64,000 nt of DNA, from the NCBI GenBank assembly GCA_036872755.1, contig JAVHNS010000015.1, positions 558,001-622,000 on the forward strand, in the 5' to 3' direction. Numbering within the stretch: the first letter of the stretch is position 1; each line of letters begins with the position of its first letter. Made by a program: the position numbers and the translations under genes. This DNA comes from Orbilia blumenaviensis. Taxonomy: Eukaryota; Ascomycota; Orbiliomycetes; Orbiliales; Orbiliaceae. A model generated the notes under the pieces. That model was not told the DNA's origin. It did no database searches and saw nothing but the letters and a program-made list of their open reading frames with translations. Positions 25,576 to 38,700 of this stretch are shown one piece after another.

Positions 25576-28537
25576 ATGAAAAGCAGAACATTTTATCGAA
25601 TCCTCTGGATGGGGTTATTATGCCTTGTTGGAATAGCAGCATGCGAAGGGATTTCCGTGGGCGGAAGGCGGGTGCGGAGGAGTAGTACTCGAGACCTCGG
25701 CTGGTTCAAAAAAAATAAGGACGACGATGAAATAAATTGTAGTTTGTTCGTTAAGCGGGAATACTGGGAGGATGACGAGGTTCATAATCGAATAAGGAGT
25801 ACTCTGGTAAAGAAAATACTCAAGGAGGATCCAGAAATAGAAGGAGTGGAATTTCACGGCCAGCATCCGAAAAGAATGTATTCGGCACAGAAAATACCCG
25901 GTGTTGGAAGAGCGTTTTATATTGTGAGAGCACAATATAATCTACTTGCGGATATAATTCTCGACGACCTTAAGGAATATGTAAGCACCTTCTCTTCATT
26001 TTTTCTTTCTGGGAAGTTGAGAGAGTTCTCTCATTCTTATAATAATAAGCATAATGTGATTGATTCTTCCGATGGTATAGCTTGGGGCATGGATGAATGC
26101 CGACGAGGAAATTAATCGGACGGTTTCTATGCTAGACGAAGATTGTAAAAACTTCAGGTCGCAGAAGAATTTGAAGGTTGGACCGACCAATTCAGGATCA
26201 GAGTGGGATTCTGGCCTAGAAAACGACACTTTAGATAACCAGGAGTCCGGCAGCTGTCATAACAATGTTATAGCAGATAGACGATCTAGGGGAGGGCTTG
26301 AAATGGCTCAAGAAAAGCCCGTCCAACACAAGGATGGCAAGGCTTTAGATGTTACATTACTTACGATCCCTCCGAATGGCGACTACGGCAGGAACCCTTC
26401 CACCGAGGAGGCGAACAAAGCATTCAATGCTTATTTTGGCGGTTCACAGGGCAATGGTATTGATGTGTATGTTGTCGATTCTGGGTTATCTCCAGTGGCG
26501 TGGAAACATAAAGCATTTAAGGGAGTGTTGGAAAGTGGGCAGGTGCGAGGGTGGATTTGGCCAAAGGGGCTTAAACCTTGGCAGGAATATGAAAGAGACT
26601 TCGATGACCACTTTTATGGGACTGAAGTCGTATCGAAGATTATTGGGAAAGGGACCGGTCTCGCCACACAAGCAAATATTTGCCTTGCAGTTTTTGACAT
26701 TCTACGGCCTAGTAATTTACAGTCTCTCTATGTTGAATCGCTCTGGGATATCAGATCTACCATTCGAGATCGGTTAGACTCTGACCCTAAGTCGAAAGCT
26801 ATCATCAACCTCAGCACTGTCCTACTTGGACATAGGAGGAAGGATAAGGGAGAACTAAAAGGTTACGGTACTGTTATGTCTAACATAGAGATGGAACACT
26901 ACAATTTGGTTTCGGTATTTGCGGATGCAGTATTAGAAAAACTGCTTTCCACACTAGAAAACGTAATTGTTGTGACGGGGACTGGAACTGGCATAGAGGT
27001 AGGTGGAAATACTGCCATACTCATCGATGGAGACCAGTCTCATGAATGAATCATATCCTAACACTTGAGTATGCACCTGTGTAGGGACTACCGATTACCG
27101 CATGGCCTGCTAAAAGGGGTACTAAAGAGCCCAGCAAGCTCGTCGTCGTTGGAGCCGTAAATCAAAACGGCCAGTTAAATGCCCATGTCGAAACTAATTT
27201 TGTAAAGGTCTATGGTATGGCGTCGTCAATAGCTGTACCGCAGATAGGGTCAAATAGTTTACAACATGTTGCCCCAAGTGCCCTTGAAGCCTGGATACAA
27301 CGAGACCGCAGGATTGACCTTGGTAGGTTATCCTTCAAAAAAGAGCCCCAAAGTTCGGAAACACAATTGAATTGAGGTGATCCTATTAGAACACTAATAA
27401 ATATGGGTTTGTATAGTTGTCGCCTCGGTGTCTGGGATCCTAGCTAGCCACCTATCAGACAACCCTGACTGGTCTCCACGACAGGCCGTTGAGAAACTAT
27501 ATAATGACGCCTATCCTCTCCAAAGAGATTCAAATATCAAAATTGCGTGGTCTGGAAATAGGCTACAGAAACGTAGTGATACTGATGGCTGGTGGCCTTC
27601 TGATGATGAGAATTTTAGTGGTGGGAAGGATGGTGAAATAGGTGAAGCTGGGGAGCCCGTGGCGCCCGTGGAGAGGCCAAAACCAAAGAAAACACTCTGC
27701 TCTGCCAAAAAGCGAGGATCCCTGATTCCCGAAAATGGGGGCTCCTGGAACGATTTTGAGGATAGTGGCAGCCATAGGAAGCGTTCAGGTAGTAGAAGAG
27801 ACGACACTGGGTCAGATGATGAGGAGCCTTGGAATGGCCAGAATAGAGATGAAGAGGATTGCGAGGAAGACGATGAGAATATAGCAGTGCCTTCATATTT
27901 CTCAACTGTTACAATCGCAATGCATGTCACCAGTGTCTTTAACACCCCCAAACCAACTAAAACGACTCGCAAGACGACTAGCAAGACGACTAGCAAGACG
28001 ACTAGCGAGACGACTCCTAAACCAACAACTACCCATCCTCCAAAAACTACTTATATAGATGGTTGGGATGGGACTAAACATGCAGCTATAGAGCTGGTAA
28101 CTAGAGTTCCGCCAGTTAAAACGTTTGTCACGCCAAACCCGACACCTAATGTCGGGGATAAGGGTTCAATAATGGAAGGTGCTTCGGGTAACGCTGCGGA
28201 GCCAGTGGCGAACCCAGCACCAGCCCCTCGCCCTGGTAGATTTCAAAAGCCTGTCCTTGACCGGAAAGCGATGCTGGTTGCGAGCTCAAATGTCTTCAGG
28301 GGTTATGTTGCGTCTCGTAGACCTCCTCTCACTCGCACCCCTAAGGCCAGAGCTATACTGACCGTTACAGTGCAAGAAATGAGGACTTACAAACTGGCAG
28401 CGGGCGCAAGAATAACGTCTGGACTGGGTAAGGGCAGAAAATTACGTAGCAGCGAGGCGACTAGTACTGGTAATCTTCGTACCTGGACCCGGGATATTGA
28501 GAAGACAACAATAGAAACCTCCATAAGTACGTTATAA
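25576..28537 (+). CDS. Secreted subtilisin-like (S8) protein, probable pseudoprotease, 893 aa
   Basis: Four exons: 25576-25980, 26081-26998, 27085-27322, 27417-28537, with GT..AG introns of 100, 86 and 94 nt. ATG 25576 opens a signal peptide (FYRILWMGLLCLVGIAACEG). The subtilase core runs from about residue 255 to 545. IDVYVVDSGLSP carries the catalytic Asp (D268). The usual GHGTHVA motif reads HFYGTEVVSKI, with Tyr314 where His is expected. The oxyanion Asn region reads VVTGTGTG. A conserved strand KLVVVGAVNQNG follows. The GTSxAxP serine site aligns best with RIDLVVASVSGILASHL, with no Ser in the nucleophile position. After the core come an acidic/Ser-rich linker, a KTTS tandem repeat and a basic tail with several KR pairs. 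Secretion is likely; proteolysis is unlikely. The serine-site alignment was made by eye and spans an intron. Confidence 0.7.
27971..28006 (+). repeat. 12-nt tandem repeat coding for KTTS
   Basis: Three exact copies of AAGACGACTAGC, followed by a variant, inside the last exon of the subtilase-like gene. The unit encodes Lys-Thr-Thr-Ser, a likely O-glycosylated linker. Copy number may vary between strains. Confidence 0.75.
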
Positions 28538-30194
28538 ATGAAACCAGCGCTGCGGTAGTGGAGAGTTCTAGTGGCTTGGCTAATGATCGATTTATAAAAT
28601 GTAGTAAAGGCAGCGCCTGAGGCGTTAACTGCGACAGTCACTGGACAAGAACTAATGGACGGTAATGTATGAACAAGGCGGTGGTGGAATATATATAAGT
28701 AGATTACGCGGATAGAACGATTCAAGGTGGATAATTGGGTTCAGATTCAAGAACGAACTTACTCGTACGGTCTAGTTCTAGTTCTACATCCGCGCATGTG
28801 CGTAGTTATATGGTAGTTAGAGGGCTGTATTCCCCGTTACTGGATAATATGGCTAAGTACTCTGTAGACAGAAAGTAATAATAGAAAGTCTACTGCAGTC
28901 ATCCATTGCAGGTCCGACTTCCAAAGTCCGAGTTCTTAAATTTACAGAGTCGAGTGTAGAAAAGAGTATTGCATATTATACCCATACATCATAATTAAAC
29001 CACACAGTGCGTATCTGTGTAGATATTTCACCTAAAACATTTAAAATATGTTTTGGATACTCCTGTTTGCCCGTGGGGCCAGGAAGAACTTGTCCTAAAC
29101 CCCAATACTTTCTTCCCTCGTTTCAGTTAATACTATACAGTTATGCACCCGGATATCCTCTTAGCTGACACAGTTTCCGCATAATGCGCCCTTGAAGCTG
29201 TCAGCTACGTGGTATCAACGTGCTTAGTCGACTTGTCACACACTCTGAACCGATGTTCTTTGAATTTTCCATCCTGGTTGATTTTAGGCAAAATTGAGGT
29301 CTGGTAATAAGACAACGGCCTGGCTACCTCTTATTTTGTGCTAATTAATGCACTGTGGGTGTATACTTGTGCTATCGACATGTGTGATAGGTTAAGAATA
29401 TAGATAAGAAATATTTACCAGATATTGGCACCACTTCGAATTCGTAGGGTTGTTTTCCCGCCCTAAAACATCACTTCAAGTATGTCAGCAGAGTTGTTTT
29501 AGGGTATTGATAGTTATTTGTCTATATAGTAATTAGTCGTTACGCTCCCCGGATATCGTTATTTCTGAGCTGGGTCTCTGCCCAGTTATATATATATATA
29601 TCTAACATCTTTTCTACCTTCGATAATTATTCTATGAAAAGGCCAATCTGGGTTGGTTTAATGGCGAGTTTCTTGCCCTCACCAGTTCACCTATAAATAT
29701 ACCTAGGTAGTTACGTTGACTCGACTTTGCGTTGCAAGCTCAAAATGCAACAGCGCAGTGAATATCGGAACATGCATGAGCTCAATGGATAATTCCGATA
29801 TCGATATCTGAGAAGCACCGAAATGCATAAGATAAGGCTGAAATGAACAGGGGAAAAAAAGCCAACTGTGACTCCAAAAACCTAGTTTAAATATCCACTT
29901 GCGCTTTCGGTACACACCGCTGGCATCTTCGAAACTGAGAGCTGCTTAGCTAGCTGTCACAAGTGTCGACAAGGTGTTGTGATATAGTGTGGCCTTTTTG
30001 TGAGGCTTGGCATACAAGCTGCCCGCGTCATAAGAGTTAGAAGGCCAGACTAACGACCTCGGAACTACATCTGGAGAGACCTCGCCGCCCAACTACCATC
30101 TTCCACGCTATCATACATCGCCAGAACATCTACTTCAAGCTTCAATCCCATCTGGTAGCTCCAATTTCGCATCTTTTCTGGCTTTTAACTCGCA
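28538..30194. other. Intergenic, nothing recognised
   Basis: AT-rich, with a short (TA)n run at about 29587-29602. No gene-like ORF. The last few hundred bases before 30195 should contain the SEC24 promoter, but I can name no site. Confidence 0.4.
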
Positions 30195-33176
30195 ATGTAC
30201 GGCTACCAGCCACAGGGCGACCCGTCGCAACAACCTCCACCAGAGGACGTCGGTGCCCCTCCTCCTCCCCAGGGGCCTCCCGCGCCAGGCGGTGCTGGTG
30301 GGAAAAAGACTCGTTCATATGCTACTCAGCAGTATGACTTTGCTCAGGGTGCAAACTCGACTCTAGGAGGTGCGGCACATGGTGGATATCCTCCAGATCA
30401 GGGCTATGGCGGGGCAGCTGGATATCAAGCTGCTGCTGCGCCGGTGGCTTCATATGACCCTGGTCCTGGGTACGGGCAGACCCAACCTCAACCACAATTC
30501 CAGCCGTTACTTCAACAGCAGCAGCCGCAACCACAATATGGACAACCTGTCGGATATGGCCAGCCGACAACGCCTGGCTATGCACCACCTGATATGGGAG
30601 GAATTACAGGCCAAATGGGTGGCATGTCGTTAGGCGGACAGCCCGCGTACGGGCAGCCTGGTGTATGTTGGGCGTATATTGATCTTACAGACTTGGATTT
30701 GCATGCTGATCGATGATTATAGCAGGGAGGACCTCCATCTTCGTTCCTTCAGACTATCGATTTGATGCAGCCGTTCAACGTTGCAGAGTTGGATAGCCCA
30801 CCACCAACTATAAATCTTCCTCCAAATGTAACTTCCTTCAGAGATGCCATTTACTCAAAAAGGTAAAGCTAACATCATTTTATCAGTCATCTGCGACTCC
30901 ATCTCCAAACGCAAACTGTCCGCCGACATATATGCGATCCACAATCAATACCGTTCCACATTCCCACAATCTTCTCAAGAAATCCAAGCTTCCTTTTGCG
31001 CTTGTCATCCAACCATACACATCTCTTATCGATGCCGAATCTCCCGTACCGCTGGTCACCGATACCGTCATTTCGAGATGTCGTCGATGCAGATCCTACA
31101 TCAACCCTTACGTCAGCTTCCTTGATCACGGTCATAGGTGGAGGTGCAACATGTGTAATCTCACAAATGATGTCCCCCAGGCCTTCGATTGGGATCATGC
31201 GAACCAGAAGCAGGCGGACAGATGGCAGCGAGCAGAGTTGAATCATGCAGTTGTTGAGTTCGTTGCGCCACAAGAGTACATGGTGCGACCACCGCAGCCA
31301 CTGGTCTACCTCTTCTTGCTTGATGTCAGCTATGCGGCTGTTACCAGCGGGTTACTCGCTACTGCAGCCCGGACTATCCTGGAGAGTTTGGACCGAATCC
31401 CTAATGAAGACAAGAGGACGAGACTCGGATTCATTTGTGTTGATTCTGCCTTACATTACTTCTCAATCAATGTCGAAACGAACGAGCCGGCTATGTTGGT
31501 TGTATCCGACCTAGAAGAGCCGTTTATGCCAGTACCCACGGATCTATTGGTATCCCTATCGGCTTGTAGAGAGGGTATTGAAAGTCTCCTCTCCAAACTC
31601 CAGGATATGTATTCGACATCGACGAACTCTGCTTCGTGTATGGGTAGCGCATTGAAGGCCGGTCACAAACTTATTTCCTCCATTGGAGGTAAAATAGTGG
31701 TTCTGACAGCGACCCTTCCCAACTTGGGAGCTGGAAAGCTCGAATTGCGTGAGGATAAGAAGCTATTAGGAACCTCTAAAGAATCTTCGCTCCTCCAAAC
31801 TGGAAACTCCTTCTACAAGTCATTCGCCGTTGAGTGCTCTAAGTCGCAGGTCTCGGTCGACATGTTCCTGTTCTCCTCATCCTACCAAGACGTTGCATCG
31901 CTCTCTAACCTACCCCGTTATACTGGTGGTCAAACTTACTTCTATCCCGGTTGGTCTGCAGCTCGTACCGAGGATGCAATCAAGTTCGCCAAAGAATTCA
32001 GTGATCACCTCTCCGCTGAAATCGCCCTCGAGGCCGTCATGCGTGTCCGTGCCAGCACTGGTCTTCGAATGTCGACCTTCTACGGTAATTTCTTCAATCG
32101 TAGTAGCGACCTTTGCGCTTTCCCAGCGTTCCCCAGAGATCAGGGTTATGTCGTTGAGGTCGCTATTGACGAAAGCCTTACAAAGAACTTTGTATGCTTC
32201 CAGACAGCTGTTCTACATACTACATGCAATGGTGAAAGGAGAATCCGTGTCATGACTCTGGCTTTGCCGACAACTGGTAGTCTGTCGGAGATATATGCCT
32301 CTGCAGACCCAATTGCGATTACTACCTTTTACTCGCACCGAGCTGTCGAGAAAGCCTTGTCTAACAGCCTCGAGTCGGCCCGCGAAGCCCTTTATACCAA
32401 GCTCCAGGAACTCTTGGTTTGCTACAAGAAGGAACTTCAAGGCACTCATTCGGGAATGTCCGCTGGTCTTAGCTTCTGCAACAACCTCAAATCCCTCCCC
32501 GTTCTCTTCTTAGCTCTCAGCAAACATGTTGGCCTTCGAAAGTCGGCGCAGATTCCATCTGATCTTCGGTCATCTGCCCTCTGCCTGCTTTCGACGTTGC
32601 CAGCTAAGCTGTTGATGCAATATATTCATCCAAAGCTGTACAGCCTTCATGACATGCCTGACGACTGCGGTCACCCACATCCGGAAACTGGCGAGATTGT
32701 ACTCCCTCAACCGATTAACCTGTCTTCGGAGCGAATCCAACGATATGGTCTTTACCTCATTGACGACACACAAAACCAGTTCCTCTGGGTGGGTCGTGAC
32801 GCCATGCCTGAGCTTATCCAAGATGTTTTCGGTCTACCATCCGTCGAACATGTTAAGGTTGGCAAGACAACATTGCCAATCGTTGATAATGAGTTCAACG
32901 AGAAGGTGAGGAATGTGATTGAGAAGAGTAGGAGCCACAAGGGACAGATGGTTGGTAGTATTACGGTGCCAAATCTTTATGTTGTTCGGGAAGACGGTGA
33001 GCCTAGTTTGAGGCTTTGGGCGCAGACTTTGCTGGTTGAGGATAGGAGTGATGGAGGACCGGGTATGGGATTGTGGTTGACGGGATTAAGGGAAAAGGTA
33101 AGCTCATAAACTTAGTTCTACTATTTAACAGTTTCTTTGAGACTAATATTTAATTGCAAAGGTGAACCAATCTTAA
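30195..33176 (+). CDS. sec24: COPII coat subunit Sec24, 931 aa
   Basis: Four exons: 30195-30662, 30726-30827, 30887-33097, and a 15-nt last exon 33162-33176 coding VNQS. The second splice joins LPPN to [19 protein letters not shown], a typical Sec24 segment. The N-terminal 150 residues are Pro/Gln/Gly-rich and disordered. The zinc-finger domain shows CRRC..CNMC ([13 protein letters not shown]...RWRCNMCNL). Then come the trunk ([20 protein letters not shown]), the beta-barrel and helical regions and a gelsolin-like C-terminus ([15 protein letters not shown]). The length is normal for the fungal family. Sec24 selects cargo and, with Sec23, forms the inner COPII coat on ER exit sites. It converges on EMG1, with about 500 bp between the stop codons. 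Confidence 0.95.
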
Positions 33177-33673
33177 ACATACACTATTCCTGACCTGAAT
33201 TCGAAGGCGTTCTGACCGGACCTACATCCTAATGAGAGACTAAGCCATTATTTTCATTATTGTTCGTCTTGATACACGGATATGCTGCCTTAGCCCTACA
33301 ACTTGGCCTCCTCGCCTTGACCCTTCTTATGTATTTTTGGAGGTTCGACGAAGCCTTTGTTTTCTATTTAAACGTTCGAGTGCTTCTCTGCTTCGTTGTA
33401 ATAGTTTGTATCTCATAGCTTATAGTAATGTAGTCTTCCTTTTGTGGAATAAAAAGCTTGTATCCTTTCGTCGTCTAAGGCCGCGGCTGGAGTTTACTCT
33501 GATTACGATAGATGATTTAAGATATGATTGAGTGGCATTGGTCATCGGCCCCATCAATGGGCATAAATTATTTAATAGTGATGCTAAAGCGAAAAAAAGG
33601 ATAGGATGGAAGGACACTCAAATCAAAAGGACTTGTAGATCCCTTCCCCGGCGGCGCTATTCTCTAGCAAAGA
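33177..33673. other. Intergenic between converging SEC24 and EMG1
   Basis: About 500 bp holding the 3' ends of both genes. No ORF of note and no obvious terminator hairpin. Confidence 0.5.
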
Positions 33674-34749
33674 TTACAAGATTCCCCAGCAATCCTCGAC
33701 AGAGTGGCAGACCTTACTACAGGCGACACTGGCACTCAAGCTGTAATTGCTAACACCGATCTTCTCATCTACCCACTCATCCGCGAAATCATCCTTTCCT
33801 TTCGCCATAGCACCAACAACAACACACAAACTCTCGTCCTCTCCCAGAGCATCCACATACTCCCTCATGTTCCTGACAGGAGCATCCCAACTCAATGTGA
33901 TCTTCCTACAGTTGGGAGGAAGATATTGAGAAACAGGGTTTTTGATCACTTTCAAAAGCTTTTCAGGGGATGTAGTAGATCGGATCGAGAGCTTGTGAAG
34001 CAGTTGGACCATAAGACCTGCGAAACGTTTGAATGTTCTGGGGATACGAACGGTTGGGTTGACTTCTATGAGTACACCCTTTGTGGACTGGACGTAAACT
34101 TGGAGTTTTCCGGCTTTGTTGACGGGTGAATCGAGGAGGGTTAGGAGGCACTATAAGTTTTTTGGACTCGTCATAAAAAAAAAAAAAATAGTACCTGTTG
34201 CCACTGTGCAGAAATACTGCGCCCCCGGCCGTTGGTAGGGGGGTGAGTAAGTTGCGATCAGTGGTTCTGGGTATTATTTTTTTTTTTTTTGTGACCCATA
34301 ATGTAAGAATTCGTTTTTTTCTTCCATGTTGAATGGAGTGAGAGAGAATGATGATGGTAAAGGTGATAGTAAAACGAGCAAGGCAAAAGTGTTAAGTGGT
34401 GAGTGTGGCAATGGGCACGGGGAGATGTTGTATATCCCTCGTGGGAGGCTATACGAACCTGATGAAGAATATCAGGTCTAGCATCTGATATATCCCTGTT
34501 CATCTTCTTGAGAACTCCAATATGATCATCGCTGTTCAGGAGAACATATTTTTCACCAGCGCCCGGTCCACTTCCTGTGGTGACTTTGTGGGTTTCGAGG
34601 CATGCCTGGGCCAGCACGACTATCAGCCGTTTTGTGGATTTGTCGGAGGTTGGGATTGGGGTTGCTGCTGTTGCGACGGTTGTGGGGAGTGGTGGAGGGC
34701 AGGATTGGGTGCGTGGGCGCTTCTTGAGGGGTTCTGAGGGGGAAGACAT
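33674..34749 (-). CDS. EMG1: Ribosome biogenesis methyltransferase Emg1/Nep1, 255 aa
   Basis: Two exons: 34749-34459 and 34150-33674. The intron is 308 nt, long for this genome, GTTCGT..TATAG. Splicing restores [19 protein letters not shown]. Motifs of the SPOUT-class Nep1 family are clear: [15 protein letters not shown] near the start of the fold, [47 protein letters not shown], and the cofactor-binding [19 protein letters not shown] with [18 protein letters not shown] [14 protein letters not shown]. The first ~40 residues are a disordered Pro/Thr-rich extension with KKRPRTQ. Emg1 methylates N1 of the hypermodified pseudouridine in 18S rRNA and is needed for 40S assembly in the nucleolus. 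Confidence 0.95.
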
Positions 34750-35711
34750 CTTTAGAGTTTATGGTTTTGAGGGAATGGATGTGGGTTTTTGCTGGTAAGG
34801 CTTTTGATGAAGGAGAGATGAGATGTCGTGTGAAGGCTGGAGAGTTTGGTTCGGGATCTTCGTCTTTGCAGCAATGACAGAGATTTATATCCGATGCCAA
34901 GCTCTCGCCAAGGATGTTGGGACCATTCAAAAGTACCACATTTTCAACACTTCTATTTAGCATGCGGATTTGGATAGTATATCTCTGTACGGCTGCAAGT
35001 TTTCAGCATAACAATTATATTGGCATGGATTTAATTTGTATGGAGTTTGGAAAATCGTTGTTTTTCAGGGACGCCATATCCACGCAAAAGAGGAGTACTG
35101 TCTGTTGAGAGGTCTGTCACAATTCCTATGCTGTTTTGCGAAGGCCAATTTACCGTTGCAATTACAATGCCGTTTGACGAGGATTAATTAAATAACTATC
35201 TTATGTTACTTTTACACTGTATTCTGCCTTGGCCTCGTCATGATGTATAAGTAAATTTGTTACTTCCCTGCTCAGCACGCTGCCTCTAAGACCTTTAAGC
35301 CTCACTTGTAAAAACTCAGGCGAATGATATGAAAAACCAATAAGCGACTTTAACGCCACTTCGTATCGGTAGAGAGGGTGTTATTACCCTGTCCTCAGGG
35401 ATTAAAAATAGTGGTATATGCAACCACGTGTATCTTTTGTGTCATGCATAAGAACATGTAAATTTTGCGGAAATGTGACAACTAAAGATATAATTATTGA
35501 AATGATAAATTCGACGCTCCCTTTAAATACAACTTGCAAATCGCAGCAGCTAAACCTGTTAGTGGATAAACACTAAAGGATGTACAAAGGCATACATGTT
35601 CCACAAAAAGAAGAAGAAAAAGAAGAAAAATCGGCAGGAATATAATATGCATCAACCGTAATCAAGACTCCCCATCTTTCAAATCTCAAGGCCTAGATGC
35701 ACCCTAGGTCT
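34750..35711. other. Intergenic, nothing recognised
   Basis: Upstream of EMG1 and downstream of the Clr5-ankyrin gene. AT-rich, no gene-like ORF. Confidence 0.4.
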
Positions 35712-38700
35712 CTATGCCGCTGAGTCCGCATCCAAAATAATTGCATCCGAAATGATACTGCCCGCACCCGGTCTCCACTTGCGAACGTACTCGGCGACAT
35801 AGTGGTATTCCGTCGTTTCAGCAGCTTTTAATGCAAGGCTATGGCAGTTAGGGTCTGTCTCGAGGAATAACGCTATAGCGTCTAATCTGCCATCCACTAC
35901 GGCTACCTCAACAGCTGACTTATAAAGAATGAAACTCTGATTTTTGCACTGATGGTACATGTCGGCCCCATTTTGAAGGGAGAACACGAGCGCATCCATA
36001 TTCCCGGATTCCATCGCGCCAGATAAAGCTGTATACCCGGTCCTAGGGCCCGGCCAGAAATAGGGGCCTGTAGGCGGGAAAATAAATTTATTAATGTCGA
36101 GCCCGTGGCTGACAAGGCTCTTAAGGCATCGTAGACTATAGAGCGCGGCATAATAAAAAAGGCTATCGATGTCCCCCATGCCATCATAACTGTCCGAGGC
36201 GTAATCTTGTAAATTTAGCTGGGTCCCGCATTCCAAAAGTAGGTCGAGAATTTCGACTTTATCTGAACGGATACTTCTAAGCGATAATTCTCTGAATAAT
36301 TTATAATAAGCGTCAGACAGCCGCCTATCCAGAGTGGTAAACCATCCCTGCTCTAGAGCCAAATTGTTATCGAGGAGCCGCCTCGAGAAATTTAATAGTT
36401 CATTCTGGACGTGTAAGTCGCTCCTGGCATCCCGTCCTTTTAATGATATCCGTATAATTTCTATGAATACTTCCAGGCGAAGCAAAGGATATTCCGACGC
36501 GAACGCTATAGCTAGATTCAGCGCAGTCTCGATATCGCCTCTTCTCAACGCTCTCTTAACTTGCGCCTCTCCAATTTCGTTAACTTTTATCCGATCACTC
36601 CAGAATTCCTTGATATAGTTCAGATCACGACGGATTAATGCCTGAAGGAATTTCGGACAAATGAAAAGTTTATCTTTGCAAAATATTTCGAGTGATGACA
36701 AGTAGTCCACGGCCGCGTCGTATTCCAGTAGTAAAAGAAGTGGCTCCGGTTCAGCCAAAAAAAAGGCAACGCCAATAGGTTTCATCGCGCCGAAGAGAGA
36801 ATCATAAGCAATTCCATAGTTTGGGTGAAACCATTTCCGGAAAGTGATCGAACTACCGATGTCGTACGAAACATTAGCGTTAATATCAGCTCCGACATCC
36901 AGGAGGGCTTTTAGGTAACCCGGCTCAGATCGGTGCCGCTTTTGTGTCTTTTCTGCGTTGAACATCGACCAGACACTTTCTTGCCACATCCTTGTCTTTG
37001 TCGGATTAACCCCAAAACTAAGGAGCTTCTTCAAAACCAGGATCCTGTTTTGATTTGTGTCTGGCATTAAAATTTGCGCCAGCTCGCAACTGTAGCGATG
37101 CGTGGAGCTTAGGGGTGGTATTAAATCGACAGCCAACATAAACACATCCGCGCTTTTATGTCTCAGTCTCTGCACATGCCCGTACTTGAAATTATAGTCG
37201 TCCGGAAAGCGGATCTCTGTGAAAGTATTTTGTGCGTGATACCATTCAAGAACCCTGCATATGTAATCGATACTATCCGGATTGAAACACGCCGCTAGAA
37301 CTAATAGTTCTGCTTTGAACTTCCAACGCATGTTGTGCACATTCCTATAGCGATTGTACCGATTTAATTCGTCACAACAGTGCGAAATAATTTTATCGAA
37401 TAGTTCGATATCTAGGAAGTCCCATAGATAAATTGCCACACCCTCTGCATTTGTCTTGGGTTCCAAACAGCCGGCCATCACATCCGGTGGCATCCCGTCG
37501 ATTGTAATTACAGAATATGACGCCAGATCTTCTGGCTTATCCAGCAAGCCCATGGGATCATTGAATTGTAACCCATGATGACTTAGATAAGTTTGTGCAA
37601 TGGGGAGATTATTGCTTAATATCGCCCGTAGAAGCAATATCCACATTGGATATTTGAATCCGGTCTCCAGAAGAAAGCGTAGAAGGCTAGGGTCGCCTGT
37701 TATCAGCGGGGCTTTAACGTAATTTTTTTCAGGCTCGTAATTTGAGATAAGACCTTCAAGTGAATGTGGTGGGAAGGATTTCCGATTCCACAGCCGTAAA
37801 AACAACGAGATATCACTGCGAGCACGCTTACAGGCTGCAAGCAATATCCGTGCTTCCACTTCCGATTTTGGAGGAGTGTTGGTTTTGTCTATATATACCA
37901 GTAGCCTTTCGATCCAGGAGTCGTAGCTATTCTTATGGCAACTGACTTTAGGCCAGGTATAGGTATCCCGCCTCCAGAATCTGTCGAGAGCCGTATATAC
38001 GTCCAATTTGGTTAGAGAATGAGTTTTGCGAATATGCTTGAGTAATTCTAAATCCCCTCTAAGATAGAACCAAAATTGGAGAACCTCGCAGACGACTACG
38101 ATGGAGGGGGTATTAATTGATAGTAACCCCTTTAAAGGGCCTCGTAAACCCAGTTCGTTTGCTCTATCTAAGAGGTCGTTTATTTCGTCATCGCGGAATT
38201 CGAAACTAATATTCAATCTTATCAAATTGTTGGAAATGCGAAATATGATGAGTCTTATAAGGGGAAGGTGCGGTCTCGATGGGTGAGCTGTGACTTCAAG
38301 GTTCTCATGACTCTGGCGACCGGAGTCAGGAAAACTAGCACTTATTCTAGCCAGAAGCCTGCTAAACTGCCCAATTGGCAGATTGTAGACAACTGAATAG
38401 GGGATGCGTCGTAGAACCGTTCGGGATGAAGAGAATAGCTCCATAGCAATTTCTGGATCTTTCGGGGTGCTGACTCGGATATTTTCTGATAAATCTGCCA
38501 TAGAAACGGTGTCGATGATCCCTGCCAACAACAACGAATCGTCAGCACTATTCGAACAAATCAAACAGAAATTCCATGTATGCTGCCTGTGATATATACT
38601 GGTATAGGCCACCTACCTCGAGAAATAAGCTGTTGCTCAGTGAGCGTAAGGTTACGTGCTATTGATCTTTGCAATTGCTTTTTCCCAATAGTAATGACCC

